64,000 nucleotides of DNA from Lonsdalea britannica (lineage in GTDB: Bacteria > Pseudomonadota > Gammaproteobacteria > Enterobacterales > Enterobacteriaceae), in the NCBI RefSeq assembly GCF_002111595.1, contig NZ_LUTN01000021.1:1-64000 (forward strand), read 5' to 3'. Numbering within the stretch: position 1 is the first letter of the stretch; every line of letters starts with the position of its first letter. Both the position numbers and the translations under genes were made by a program. The notes under the pieces are model-generated. The model was not told the origin of the DNA. It saw nothing but the letters and a program-made list of their open reading frames with translations, and made no database searches. Shown piece after piece: positions 1 to 12,442 of this stretch.

Positions 1-2330
1 ACCGGGCGAGGTGCTGGCGGGTAACAACCAGATCCATGCCGAAGTGACCACCACCGACGGCGCAGGCAATGCGACGTCAGCCGGTGCTGATCACAGCTAC
101 GCGGTCGATACCGCCGCGCCAGAAGCGTCTATCTCTATCGATAACGTGACCGGTGATAACACCATCAACATCACCGAAGCGGGTCAGCCCCAGGCCATTA
201 CGGGTCGCGTTGGCAACGACGTGCAGGTGGGTGATACGGTGACCGTCACTATTGGCGATCAGGCCTACCAGACCACCGTCACTGGCTCGGATAACGGTAA
301 CGTGTGGAGCGTCAACGTACCGGGCGATGTGCTGGCCGGTAACAACCAGATCCATGCCGAAGTGACCACCACTGACGGTGCAGGTAATGCGACGACTGCC
401 GGTGCTGACCACAGCTATGCGGTCGACACGGCGGCCCCGGAAGCGTCAATCGGCATCGATGATGTGACTTCTGATAACACCGTCAATATCACTGAAGCCG
501 GTCAGCCGCAGGCCATTACTGGTCGCGTTGGCAACGATGTGCAGGTGGGCGATACGGTCACCGTCACCATCGGTGACCAGTCTTACCGTACCACCGTCAC
601 CGCGTCCGATAATGGCAACGTGTGGAGCGTCAACGTACCGGGTGATGTACTGGCGGGTAACAATCAGATCCACGCCGAAGTCACGACGACGGATGCGGCC
701 GGTAACCCGACCACGGCATCCGCAGATCACAGCTACGCGGTCGATACCGCCGCGCCGGAAGCGTCGATCACCATCGATAACGTCACCGGTGACAATACGC
801 TGAACATCGCGGAAGCCGGACAGCCGCAGGCCATCACCGGTCGCGTGGGCAACGACGTGCAGGTCGGCGATACGGTGACCGTGACCATCGGCGATCAGGC
901 TTACCAGACCACTGTTACTGGCTCGGATAACGGCAACGTATGGAGCGTTAACGTGCCGGGCGATGTGCTGGCCGGTAACAGCCAGATCCATGCCGAAGTC
1001 ACCACCACGGATGGCGCGGGCAATGCCACCACGGCGGGTGCCGATCACAACTACGCAGTCGATACCGCCGCGCCGGAAGCGTCGATCACCATCGATAACG
1101 TCACCGGTGATAACACGCTGAATATCGCCGAAGCGGGTCAGCCACAGGCCATCACCGGCCGCGTCGGCAACGACGTACAGGTCGGCGATACGGTGACCGT
1201 CACGATTGGCGATCAGGCGTACCAGACCACCGTCACGGCGTCGGATAACGGCAACGTATGGAGCGTCAACGTACCGGGCGACGTACTGGCCGGTAACAAT
1301 CAGATCCACGCCGAAGTCACGACGACGGATGCGGCGGGTAACCCGACGACTGCCACGGCAGATCAGGCTACAGCGTCGATACCGCCGCGCCGGAAGCCAG
1401 TATCACCATTGATACGATCACCGACGATGATTCAATCAACCAGGCTGAAAGCAACCAGCCGCAGACCATCTCTGGCCGCGTCGGCAACGACGTCCGTGTC
1501 GGCGATACGGTGACGGTCAACGTCGCGGGTCAGTCTTATCAGACCAATGTGACTACGGCGGCGGATGGCGCCAAAGTGTGGAGCGTCGTTATTCTGGGCA
1601 GCGTGCTTGCTCTGGATACTGTGGTTCATGCCGCGGTGACCACCACCGATCAGGCGGGAAATGCGACGACGGCGACCGCCGACCATACTTACACGGTCGA
1701 TACGGTATTGCCGGATGCCAGCATCACCATCGATGATGTGACCAGCGACAACACCATCAACATCGCGGAGTCTGGACAAACCCAGACGATCTCCGGCCAC
1801 GTCGGCAATGACGTGCAGGCAGGCGATATTGTGACGGTCAAAGTGGGCGATACGAGTTACCAGACCGAAGTTATCGTCAATGATGATGGGGACACCGTTT
1901 GGAGCGTGAATGTGCCGGGTGCAGTCCTGGCCGGTAACGCGCAAATTCATGCGGAAGTCACCACCACGGATGTTGTCGGCAACTCGGCAACGGCGTCGGC
2001 AGACCACAGCTACGCGGTTGATACGTCCGCGCCGGAAGCCAGCATCACGATTGACGCGGTCACGGCGGATAACACCATTAACCTGGCGGAATCAGGTCAG
2101 ACCCAGACCATCACCGGGCGCGTGGGTAACGACGTACATGTCGGCGACATCGTCACGGTGACCGTTGGCGGTCAGTCTTATCAAACGAACGTGTTCGCGG
2201 CGGCAGACGGCAGCAATATCTGGAGCGTCAATGTTCCGGGTAGCGTGCTGGCGGGCGACTCCCAGATCCACGCGTCTGTCACGACGCTGGATATGTCGGG
2301 CAATGCGACCACGGCAACGGCCGATCACGG
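1..2330 (+). repeat. Tandem 318-321 bp Ig-like module repeats
   Basis: The codons for the DHSYAVDT boundary recur at nt 92, 410, 728 and 1046, exactly 318 bp (106 codons) apart; later units at nt 1684, 2005 and 2326 are 321 bp apart with an added residue. The first four units are almost identical at DNA level, the later ones diverge, which suggests recent expansion or homogenisation at the 5' side. The array continues upstream of the window. Confidence 0.9.
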
Positions 2331-5195
2331 CTACGGGGTTGATACGGTCGGTCCGGACGGCGGCAGCCACACGCTGACCGTCGCGGAAGATACGGCGCTG
2401 TCGATCGCCTGGGGCGATCTGGGCGTGTCCTCCGACACCAGCAGCATCGTGATCTCTTTGTTGCCGGATGCCAGCGCGGGTTCGTTCTACTACAGCCAGG
2501 GCGGTGAATGGCATCAGGTGACCGTGGGTCAGGAGTTCACGGCGGCGGATACCGCGTTGCGCTTCGTTCCTGCGGCCAATGTGTCCGGCAATGGACTGGC
2601 GGAACTGAGCTGGCAGCCGGTTGATGCCGCGGGCAACACCGGTTCTCAGGCGAAGTCACGGTTAACGTGACGCCGGTAGCCGATACGCCGGTCGTTTCAC
2701 TGGATATCACCAGCGGTGAAACGGTGCCGACGACGCCGTCTTACATCAAGGTCAACGGCGGCAGTGAAAACGGCGGTTTCGACGTTCAGGACGGCAAGAT
2801 TGTGCGTATCGGCGACAACGTACGCATTTGGCTGTCTGAGGGCGATACGGTGCCTGAAATTGTGGGTAACGGCGTGGTCGCTTACTACGGTCAGGGGAAC
2901 TCTACTGGCACCAGCAGCCAGTACACCGACCTGTTCGTCGTCCATAACGGCAGCGGCTACTATCAGGATGGCAATTGGCGTCCGCTGAACGCGGTCACCG
3001 GCAACAGCGGGACGGAAGCGTCTGGGACGCGTCCTGACTACATCTTTGTTGAAGGCACGACGGCCGATGGCTATGCCACCTACGTGGGTCCGAACAACAA
3101 TGCCGCCACCAATGTGAATACGTATGACTCTGTGAACATTACGTATCAGGGCAATACGCTGATCAGCGGAGCGAACCATCTGGACGGCATTATCTATGGC
3201 GACGGCAGTTACATCGCGGCAGATAAGCCGGACTTCAAGGAAGAGTCCGTCGCGGAGCAGGTCGGCTATCAGCAGCATGAGTTAACCGTGTCTGCGGCGC
3301 TGACCGACCTTGACGGCAGCGAGCAGTTGTCGGGTATTACGCTGACGGGAATTCCGGAAGGCTCCGTGTTGACCGACCACATCAATAACGTGACGGTCAC
3401 CGTCGGTGCGGATGGCGTGTACCTGATTACCAATGCTCAGCATCTGGATACGTTAGCCGGAACCATCACTATTCAGACGCCTGTCGATGCCGGCAAGTTC
3501 GACATCATTGCGCAGGCGACGGCGACCGAAGTGGCGAACTACGATTCGTCGACCGGTTACTCTTCGCAGGAAGTGGAACAGTTCGGCGCCACGATGGGGA
3601 CCACGGGTGACGATGTGCTGACGGGAACGAACAGTAACGACCTGATCGTCGGCGACGTTTCCGGCCTGCAGATCATGGAAGGGCAAAACTACAATATTGC
3701 CTTCCTGGTGGACTCCTCCGGCAGTATGTCGAATGACAGCATCAGCAAGACGGTGTCTTCGCTGACCAATGTCTTCAACAACCTGATCAAGAGCACGTCG
3801 GATGTCCATGCGGGGTCGGTGAATGTGTTCCTGGCGGACTTCGATACGAAGGTCGGCCAGACTATTTCCGTCAACCTGTCGGATTCGAACGCCTTGTCCA
3901 AACTGGTTGCGGCGCTGGAAACAATGACTTCAGGCGGCGGTACGAACTACGAGGACGTGTTCAAAACGGCGGCTAACTGGTTCCAGAGCGATACCGTGGT
4001 AAGCAACTCCGGTACCAATCTGACCTACTTCATCACGGATGGTGAACCGACCTATTATCAGGCCGGTGAGACGGATACGATCAAGGTCAACAGCCGTACG
4101 ACGTTGGATATCGACTCGTTTGATTACCAACCGGGCCAAACCTACTATATGAACCTTTCTGGGGTGAGTCGCGAGGTGATCAGCAGCAGCGGCGACGTGT
4201 ACTACTACTCCAACTCAGGTCGGGGTGGGGTAACGCGTACGGTGATCGGTCAGGTCCACGCCCAAGGCGATGGGACTTACGAGATCTCTCATCTGGCGGG
4301 TACCGGTTACAATGCCAACTCGGCGACGACGTCGAACTCCTCTGAAGGCTACGCATTGTTGCAGCACGTATCGAATGTGGAAGCGATCGGGGTAGGCGAC
4401 TCGTTGAACGCGTCGAGCCTGCAGCACTACGATAGCGACGGCGTGGTGTTGGATCACATCGATCCGGCGCAGTTGTCCGAAGCGATTCTGGGCTCGAATC
4501 AGTCCCTGACCGGCGGCCACGATACGCTGCTGGGCGGCAACGGCGACGATATCCTGTTCGGCGACTCGATCTCGTTCGACGGTATTGACGGCAACGGTTT
4601 GCCAGCTTTGCAGCAGTATGTCGGCAACCAGCTGCATCTGGGGTCGGATACCACGGCTTCTGTTCAGCAGGTACATGATTACATCGCCGGACACAGCGCT
4701 GAATTCGATGTTGCCACCTCTGCGGGCGGTAATGATACGATTAGCGGCGGTTCGGGTAATGATATCCTGTACGGACAGGGCGGTAACGACAATCTGGATG
4801 GTGGTTTGGGTGACGATATCCTGTATGGCGGAACCGGCGATGATGTGCTGAGAGGCGGTGTCGGCAACGACACGCTCATCGGCGGCAGCGGCGCGGACAC
4901 TTTCGTCTGGAAGGCGGGCGATACCGGGTTCGATACCATCAAGGACTTCAATCCGGCGGAAGGCGACCGCATCGACCTGAGCGATTTGGTCGGCGAGCTG
5001 GAAGCGGGAACGGATATCAGCCACTATATCCGTATTGTGGATAACCAAGGTTCGCCGACGATTGAGGTGAGTACTCAGGGCCAATTCACGGATCAAGGCG
5101 GCGCAACGCCGGATACGTCCATCACGTTGGAACATTACAACGGGACGATGCCTTCTCTGGAAAGCCTGATAGCGAAGCCGGAACACAGCGCTTAG
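1..5195 (+). CDS. Giant type I-secreted adhesin (LapA/BapA-like), C-terminal part, two frameshifts
   Basis: The 5' end lies outside the window. In order the product has about seven tandem Ig-like modules of 106-107 residues, a spacer, a von Willebrand A domain (nt ~3690-4240, MIDAS motif DSSGS), RTX nonapeptide repeats of GGxGxDxLxGG type (nt ~4515-4910), and a C-terminal type I secretion target region ending in PEHSA. Such proteins are exported by a TolC-dependent ABC exporter, and Lap-type ones stay anchored until LapG cuts their N-terminus; lapG and lapD lie just downstream on the other strand. The reading frame breaks twice, each time by loss of one base: near nt 1364 (GATCAGGC where GATCACGGC keeps frame) and near nt 2651 (CAGGCGAAG where CAGGCGGAAG keeps frame). 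Both sides of each break read as the same domain, so one gene is annotated. Cell-surface adhesion and biofilm role is inferred from the family. Confidence 0.88.
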
Positions 5196-5226
5196 TCATC
5201 AAGACTCACTCGCGATAGGCAATAAA

Positions 5227-5259
5227 AAGGAAACCGGACGTCATGCGTCCGGTTTCCTT
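5227..5259 (+). terminator. Terminator after the adhesin gene
   Basis: Perfect 14-bp inverted repeat (arms 5227-5240 and 5246-5259) around the 5-base loop TCATG, 30 bp after the adhesin stop. The arms begin with AAGG and end with CCTT, followed by ATT, so the T-tract is weak. Confidence 0.7.
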
Positions 5260-5285
5260 ATTGGCGGTATGTAAAAGGACAGCCT

Positions 5286-5627
5286 ATGTTTTATATATTA
5301 CGAGATAACGACGGTAACCTGGTTCAGGTGCAGAGTTCCCCGTTCGAAGGGATGAACGGCGAACTGCCGCAGGACTCGGTTGAGGCACAGGCGTGGATGA
5401 ATAATCAACAGTCGATTCTTTCTAGTCTGGAACAACTGCGCAGCAGCGATCTGGAAATGGTGCGAGTGCTGGAAGACCTGATTCAGGTGCTGACCAGCAA
5501 AGGCTTGCTGAATATCACGGATTTCCCACAGGCGGCGCAGCTGAAATTGATTCAGCGTGCACAGGCGCGTGAAGCGTTGGGGGGATTGGATGCGCTGATT
5601 CGCGATGACGAAGAGGGTATGTTTTGA
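5286..5627 (+). CDS. Small conserved protein of unknown function
   Basis: 113 residues, no signal peptide or membrane segment. The N-terminus (MFYILRDNDGNLVQVQ) looks like a short beta hairpin; the remainder is predicted helical, with a core around residues 50-75 (LEMVRVLEDLIQVLTSKG) and a C-terminal segment containing AAQLKLIQRAQAREAL. From memory, small proteins of this type occur in Pseudomonas and relatives and are often mislabelled as a tryptophan synthase beta subunit; no such enzyme domain is present. It sits between the adhesin terminator and lapD, on the adhesin strand, which suggests but does not prove a link with the Lap system. A cytoplasmic protein of unknown function is all the sequence supports. 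Confidence 0.7.
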   Translation: MFYILRDNDGNLVQVQSSPFEGMNGELPQDSVEAQAWMNNQQSILSSLEQLRSSDLEMVRVLEDLIQVLTSKGLLNITDFPQAAQLKLIQRAQAREALGGLDALIRDDEEGMF

Positions 5628-5646
5628 ACATCAGTCATGATGCAGA

Positions 5647-5672
5647 CTGACTTGCCGAAGCCGGCAAGTCAG
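5647..5672. terminator. Hairpin between convergent small ORF and lapD
   Basis: 11-bp perfect inverted repeat (arms 5647-5657 and 5662-5672, loop AAGC) between the convergent stop codons at 5627 and 5683. No good T-tract follows on either strand, so it is only a plausible bidirectional terminator. Confidence 0.45.
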
Positions 5673-5682
5673 TGGCGTAGAC

Positions 5683-7632
5683 TTAGGAAAAGATCACCGG
5701 GAAAGGTTCTCCCAACAGTCGGCCCATCGCGCCTCTGATACCCAGCGCACGCAGTTCCTCCAGTTCGCCTTCCGTTTCTACTCGCTCCGCAATCAGCGGC
5801 AAATCAATGCTATTCATCGCACGTTGCAGCGCGGTGATAAACACTTTCTTGTCTTCCGCCTGATCGATACCGCGAATATAGCTGCCGTCGATTTTCAGAT
5901 AGGCGAGGCCCCATTTCGACAGATTACCGATGATGGTAAAGCGGCCGCCGAAGTGTTGCAGTCCCAGTTTACAGCCGAATTCGTTGAGCAGTTTCACCAA
6001 CAGATCGAGCTGCTGTGCATCGGGCAGCTGGTTTTCGTCCAGTTCCAGAATCAAGCGCGAGGCCCGCTGCGGATACGCTTTCAGCGGCGCCAGCCATTCG
6101 GCCATCAGCTGCAGGTCTAATACCGTGCTGCCGGACAGGCTCAAAGCCAGCGTACCGTCGTAGCGTTGCAGGTAGGCGAGGGCGTGTTTCATCATGACCT
6201 GATCAAGACGCGTGTTCCATCCAAAGCGTTGGATCCACGGCAAGAATTGCCCTGCATTGATAGTGTTGCCTTCCTGATCGAGGATGCGCGCCAGCACCTT
6301 GTGATGAAGAATCTGACCCTTTTGTGCGCAGTCCATGACCGGCTGCAGGAACAGCTGGACATTCTCTTGCGCCAGCAACGGATCCAGCAGGGTAAACCAG
6401 TAATGGCGGTCTGCCACCCATTGGGACTCCTGACCGTTTTCCTCTTCTTCGGCATGGATGTCCGAATTGCGTTCCGCCTTCATCAGCAGGCGATCGCCGC
6501 GGATGAACAACGAGGCCGGTGAGTCCCCGTGCTGGAATGACACCAACGCCAAGCGGGCGACGGGAGACACGTCCGTCTCGCCGGTCAGAAACAGCGCCTC
6601 AATCCGGTTCGACAGTTCGTCGGCCAGCGCCTGCGCCTCTTTCTGTACCAGACCGGGACAGAAAATGGCGAACTCTCCGCCGCGAATACGTGCGGCGAGG
6701 CTGTCGGCTTCGACATAACGTTTTCTGCACTTCAGGATATTGTGCGCGACAGAGGCCAGCAAGGCATCCGTTTTGGCTGCGCCCAGGCGCTGATTCATGC
6801 CTGCCAGATCCTGCAACCGCAGCATAATCAGGTAGCCGGTGGAGGCCTCTTCATCGCTCAGGCGGGTTTCCAGCTGGATATCCATCGCGCGGCGGTTGGC
6901 CAGTCCGGTTTGCGGATCCTGATAGGCTTCCTTACGTAAGCGCTCGCTTCGCTGGGCTTCCTCTTCGAACAAGGACTGTAATTTGGTGACCATCAGGTTC
7001 ATGGCTTGAACGACCCGGCGCAGCTCCGGCGTTTTGGGCAGTTTGGGAATGCTCAGGAACTCGCGACGGCAAATGGCGAGCGACTGTACGACCATGTCAT
7101 CCAGCGCGCGCAGCTGTCGGCGCAGGAACAAAGCGCCAAGCACGAGCCCGATGCCGCCGCACGACAGCAGCCAGAGCAGCGAGGCGGAGGTGCCTTGCCA
7201 CAGCCTGGCAATGGCGAACATCGGGTGACTGACCACCTCGACCCGCGCCGCCTGTTCCCAGCCGCGCATCACGATGGCCTGTCCATTACCGGGCTGTAAA
7301 TCCACCAGTCGGACAAACCAGGCGGGAACGCTCGATACTTCCGGCGAAGTGACGCGCTCCATCGTCACCTTCTGGGTTTCCAGATCGATGACGCGGATGC
7401 TGGAGAAATAGCCGCTATCGAAAATAGAACTGACCAGCAGTTCCACCATCGCCGGATCGTCGATATTCGGCGTGAGCGCGACGCCCAAAGCCGTGGCGGC
7501 GTCCTGAGCGTGCGAGTGCAACTGATTGTTATATTGATCGCGTGAACTTTCCAGATTGGCGATAAAACTACCGCTGAAAATGAACAGCATAAACAAACAG
7601 ATGGCTATCAGTAATTGTTTAAATAGCGACAT
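5683..7632 (-). CDS. lapD: LapD-type c-di-GMP receptor controlling LapG
   Basis: 649 residues. TM1 is at about residues 5-26, followed by a periplasmic LapD/MoxY-type sensor, TM2 at about 149-170, a HAMP-like helix, a GGDEF-like domain and an EAL-like domain. Both catalytic motifs are degenerate: RGGEF at about 317-321 in place of GGDEF and KVL at about 445-447 in place of EAL. The same substitutions are known in Pseudomonas fluorescens LapD, which binds c-di-GMP without making or degrading it. When c-di-GMP is bound, LapD sequesters the periplasmic protease LapG, so the adhesin is kept on the surface. It lies 9 bp downstream of lapG on the same strand, an apparent operon, and is convergent to the adhesin gene. 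The N-terminus fits the family, so the annotated ATG is accepted. Confidence 0.9.
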   Translation of the reverse strand: MSLFKQLLIAICLFMLFIFSGSFIANLESSRDQYNNQLHSHAQDAATALGVALTPNIDDPAMVELLVSSIFDSGYFSSIRVIDLETQKVTMERVTSPEVSSVPAWFVRLVDLQPGNGQAIVMRGWEQAARVEVVSHPMFAIARLWQGTSASLLWLLSCGGIGLVLGALFLRRQLRALDDMVVQSLAICRREFLSIPKLPKTPELRRVVQAMNLMVTKLQSLFEEEAQRSERLRKEAYQDPQTGLANRRAMDIQLETRLSDEEASTGYLIMLRLQDLAGMNQRLGAAKTDALLASVAHNILKCRKRYVEADSLAARIRGGEFAIFCPGLVQKEAQALADELSNRIEALFLTGETDVSPVARLALVSFQHGDSPASLFIRGDRLLMKAERNSDIHAEEEENGQESQWVADRHYWFTLLDPLLAQENVQLFLQPVMDCAQKGQILHHKVLARILDQEGNTINAGQFLPWIQRFGWNTRLDQVMMKHALAYLQRYDGTLALSLSGSTVLDLQLMAEWLAPLKAYPQRASRLILELDENQLPDAQQLDLLVKLLNEFGCKLGLQHFGGRFTIIGNLSKWGLAYLKIDGSYIRGIDQAEDKKVFITALQRAMNSIDLPLIAERVETEGELEELRALGIRGAMGRLLGEPFPVIFS

Positions 7633-7641
7633 AGCCCCATC

Positions 7642-8423
7642 CTACTCATCAAGAGAAAATCCTTCTGCGCGCATTTTAATTAATAAGTCCTGCCAGCGAG
7701 ACAGACGTTTGCTGTCGCCGGCGCGTCGGTTGCCGCCCGTGCCAGGCAGCCAGAGTCCGTCGCCGTTAAAGGAATAGACCGGCAGCAAATCGTTACGCTG
7801 GGTGGCGGGTCGGATCTCGGTGATCAAACTATCCAGGATCAGCGGGATGGCGTTCGGTGAAGGGTAATAGCTGAGCACCATATGCGCACGGTTTAGGCTC
7901 AGCGCTTTAACGTAGGTAATACGCAGTTTTTCACGCTCGACGCCAAGGTGGACCAGCGTCAGATATTTGGCGATCGCATAGTCTTCGCAGTCGCCCATCC
8001 CCTTTCGTAACATCTCTATCGGCGTAGCCAGTAATCTTCCTGCTGCCAGACGTCGATATCTTCCCGGTAAGCTATCCTGTCATTGAAAAAGCGATTGACC
8101 GACTCCAGCTTCTGACTTTCTGTGGTCGTTTGCTGCGCCTGCATCAACGCTTGCCAGGCGGCTATCCGCTGGCGTGCTTCCGGCGTGGCCTGACCATATC
8201 GCTGATCGGTGATTGAGTTGATGGCGGAGAAATTCCAGTCCGCATATAGCGTACCCGCCACCAGCAGCAGGCTGCCGATGAAGAGGTGTAATAGAACATG
8301 AACTAATGACTGGCGCTGCGCATGAAATTTCAACGTGACGTCTCTGTTACCCACCGGTGAGTCCGGACTCCGTGGTCTGAATTCGACGCCTGAACAATCA
8401 GGCATTGTAGACCGCTGCCGCAT
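7642..8423 (-). CDS. lapG: LapG-type periplasmic cysteine protease (transglutaminase-like), one frameshift
   Basis: About 260 residues after repair. An N-terminal signal anchor (HVLLHLFIGSLLLVAGTLYA) precedes a bacterial transglutaminase-like cysteine protease (BTLCP) domain. The catalytic Cys lies in KGMGDCEDYAIAKY and the His in NRAHMVLSYY. LapG cleaves the N-terminal retention module of LapA-type adhesins and is held in check by LapD. The frame breaks near nt 8023: the coding strand reads TACTGGCTACG, where TACTGGGCTACG would restore WATPIEMLRKGMGDCEDY. One G is lost from a GGG run, so error is as likely as true inactivation. Start chosen at the first ATG giving the complete anchor; a downstream ATG (MPDCSG) is possible. 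Confidence 0.85.
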
Positions 8424-8486
8424 AGCTTACTTTGAACGGCTGAAAAGTGCCATGTCATAACGATAGCAGGTACGACTGATTTATCA

Positions 8487-8510
8487 CGAAGCTGACACGT
8501 ATCAGCTTCG
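8487..8510. promoter_or_regulatory. Perfect inverted repeat upstream of murQ
   Basis: 9-bp arms CGAAGCTGA / TCAGCTTCG with 6-bp spacer, 21 bp before the murQ start. Could be an operator (murQ is repressed by MurR in E. coli) or an RNA hairpin. There is no direct evidence for a bound protein. Confidence 0.35.
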
Positions 8511-8531
8511 CGTTCACAAACGAGGAAGTGT

Positions 8532-9425
8532 ATGGATTTAGGGGCATTAGTCTCAGAGAGCCGTCACCCGGCGACGATGGATTTAGATCGTATGGCGACG
8601 CTGGACATGCTGGCTCTCATCAATGAAGAGGACCGACGGGTGCCGGAAGCGATCCGGCTGGTGCTGCCGGCGATTGCGCAGGCTGTGGATGTCACCGCCG
8701 CGTGTATGAAGGCGGGCGGGCGACTGATCTATTTAGGCGCGGGCACCAGCGGTCGTTTGGGCGTGCTGGACGCCTCTGAATGTCCCCCCACGTTCGGCAT
8801 CGCACACGGCCGGGTGATCGGGCTGATCGCGGGCGGTCCCAGCGCCTTGCTGAAGGCGGTGGAAGGGGCGGAAGATGACCCCGCGGGCGGGGAGGCGGAT
8901 CTGGCGGCGCTGGCGCTGACTGCGCAGGATATGGTGATTGGACTGGCGGCATCCGGCAGAACGCCCTATGTCATTGGCGGGCTAGAGTATGCGCACCGCA
9001 TCGGCTGCCATACCGCGGCGATTTCCTGTAACCCCGCGTCGCCGATCGCCCGACTGGCGGAGATCGCCATCTCCCCGGTCGTCGGACCGGAAGTGCTGAC
9101 CGGTTCGACGCGACTGAAGTCCGGCACCGCCCAGAAGCTAGTCTTGAATATGATTTCCACCGGGGCGATGGTCAGGTTGGGCAAGGTGTACCAAAATTTG
9201 ATGGTGGATGTGAAGGCGACCAACGCCAAGCTGGTCGATCGCGCCTGTCGTATCGTGGTGGAAGCCTCCGGCGTAGAGCGCGACGTCGCGCGGCAGGCGC
9301 TGGAACAGACGGGGTTTGAGGTCAAACCGGCCATCGTTATGCTCCTGACCGGCTGCGGCGCCGCTCTGGCGCAGGAAAAGCTGGCGCGTCATCAGGGATA
9401 CCTGCGCGACGCCATACAGGAATAG
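8532..9425 (+). CDS. murQ: N-acetylmuramic acid 6-phosphate etherase
   Basis: 297 residues, the usual family length. MurQ splits the lactyl ether of MurNAc-6-phosphate to GlcNAc-6-phosphate and D-lactate in cell wall recycling. The SIS-type sugar phosphate fold is visible: [26 protein letters not shown] at about residues 62-87, [11 protein letters not shown] at about 138-148, and a [18 protein letters not shown] segment typical of MurQ. A GAGGAAGTGT sequence directly precedes the ATG. It is followed by pgpC in the same direction after 73 bp. No murP transporter gene is adjacent here. Confidence 0.95.
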   Translation: MDLGALVSESRHPATMDLDRMATLDMLALINEEDRRVPEAIRLVLPAIAQAVDVTAACMKAGGRLIYLGAGTSGRLGVLDASECPPTFGIAHGRVIGLIAGGPSALLKAVEGAEDDPAGGEADLAALALTAQDMVIGLAASGRTPYVIGGLEYAHRIGCHTAAISCNPASPIARLAEIAISPVVGPEVLTGSTRLKSGTAQKLVLNMISTGAMVRLGKVYQNLMVDVKATNAKLVDRACRIVVEASGVERDVARQALEQTGFEVKPAIVMLLTGCGAALAQEKLARHQGYLRDAIQE

Positions 9426-9498
9426 CGCCATTCGCTTTTCACCCTTTATTACCGCAAAACGAGGCGGGGACGCTCCCGTCATCTTTAAGGAGCCCGTT

Positions 9499-10137
9499 TT
9501 GAACGATAAGCAAACGTTGCGCGTCGTATTTTTCGATTTGGACGGCACACTGCATCAGCAGGATATGTTCGGCAGTTTTCTGCGTTATTTGATCCGGCGT
9601 TTGCCGTTGAATCTGCTGGTGGTCATCCCCGTACTGCCCGTGGTGATGCTCTCGTTGCTGTGCGGAGGCAGGGCGGCTCGCTGGCCGATGAGCTGCCTGC
9701 TGTGGGCCATCACGGTAGGCCGCGGCGAGGCGAAGCTTGAACAGCTGGAAAAAGCGTTCGTGGACAGTTTTCGTCAGCAGGTGACGCCGTTTCCTCAGGT
9801 GCAGCAGCGGCTGACCACTTATCTGAGCGCCAGCGATGCTCAGGTGTGGCTGGTTACCGGCTCTCCGCAGCGGTTGGTGGAAGCCGTCTATCGCGATGCT
9901 CCCTTTCTGCCGGGCGTACGTCTGATGGGCAGCCAAATTTCCCGGCGTTATGGCGGCTGGGTGCTCACGCTACGCTGTCTGGGGCGGGAAAAAGTGGTGC
10001 AGATGGAACGCCAGCTGGGCGCTCCGCTGAAGCTTTACAGCGGTTATAGCGACAGCAAACAGGATAACCCGCTGCTCTATTTCTGCGAGCATCGCTGGCG
10101 CGTCACTCCGCAAGGCAGCCTGCAACAGCTGGAGTAA
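9499..10137 (+). CDS. pgpC: Phosphatidylglycerophosphatase C
   Basis: 212 residues, HAD superfamily; dephosphorylates phosphatidylglycerophosphate to phosphatidylglycerol at the inner membrane. HAD motif I is FFDLDGTLHQQD near residue 10, a hydrophobic segment follows (about 33-56, LPLNLLVVIPVLPVVMLSLL), motif II is WLVTGSP and the C-terminal motif YSGYSDSKQDNPLL carries the acidic residues. Start is TTG at 9499, supported by AAGGAG six bases upstream and by alignment of the N-terminus with E. coli YfhB. Same neighbours (murQ side and tadA) as in other Enterobacterales. Confidence 0.93.
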   Translation: MNDKQTLRVVFFDLDGTLHQQDMFGSFLRYLIRRLPLNLLVVIPVLPVVMLSLLCGGRAARWPMSCLLWAITVGRGEAKLEQLEKAFVDSFRQQVTPFPQVQQRLTTYLSASDAQVWLVTGSPQRLVEAVYRDAPFLPGVRLMGSQISRRYGGWVLTLRCLGREKVVQMERQLGAPLKLYSGYSDSKQDNPLLYFCEHRWRVTPQGSLQQLE

Positions 10138-10165
10138 TTCCACTGCGCGGTGCGCCGTGTATAAT
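10138..10165 (+). promoter_or_regulatory. Sigma-70 promoter of tadA
   Basis: -10 box TATAAT at 10160-10165; TTCCAC at 10138-10143 with 16-bp spacing is a plausible -35. The tadA start lies 39 bp downstream. Confidence 0.55.
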
Positions 10166-10177
10166 GCCCGCCGCTGA

Positions 10178-12165
<1,988 letters not shown>

Positions 12166-12333
12166 GTAATTTGATGTCTCTCGGTGGCCTGTAGGCCTGT
12201 CTGTCTATTAGGCAGTTTCTTATACTGAGTGTCCCAGAGTCGGGGCATTTTGCGTAACAAACCGCCAGGGTGCAACTTTTATTGCCCCGACAACGAATCG
12301 GTCGCCTATCATCAAAGATGTTCGACTATTGCC

Positions 12334-12372
12334 GCGCAAACGGTTTCGTCACGCGTCGGTATTCTCTATAAT
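12334..12372 (+). promoter_or_regulatory. purL promoter with PurR operator
   Basis: GCGCAAACGGTTTCGT at 12334-12349 matches the PurR consensus ANGCAANCGNTTNCNT at all fixed positions except the first. It overlaps the -35 region of a promoter with TATAAT at 12367-12372, so repression by PurR with hypoxanthine or guanine is likely, as for purL in E. coli. Confidence 0.8.
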
Positions 12373-12442
12373 GTGCCGCGTTCCCCCTCCTGTAGCGCCA
12401 TGGTGCCCCGCTATCGGTGCATCGAAGACGAGAGAATGTGAA

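Noticed and set aside
446-1309. 287-codon open frame on the - strand within the adhesin repeats
   Set aside because: Mirror frame of GC-rich tandem repeats; its own repetition follows the 318-bp period and it has no ribosome site or domain.
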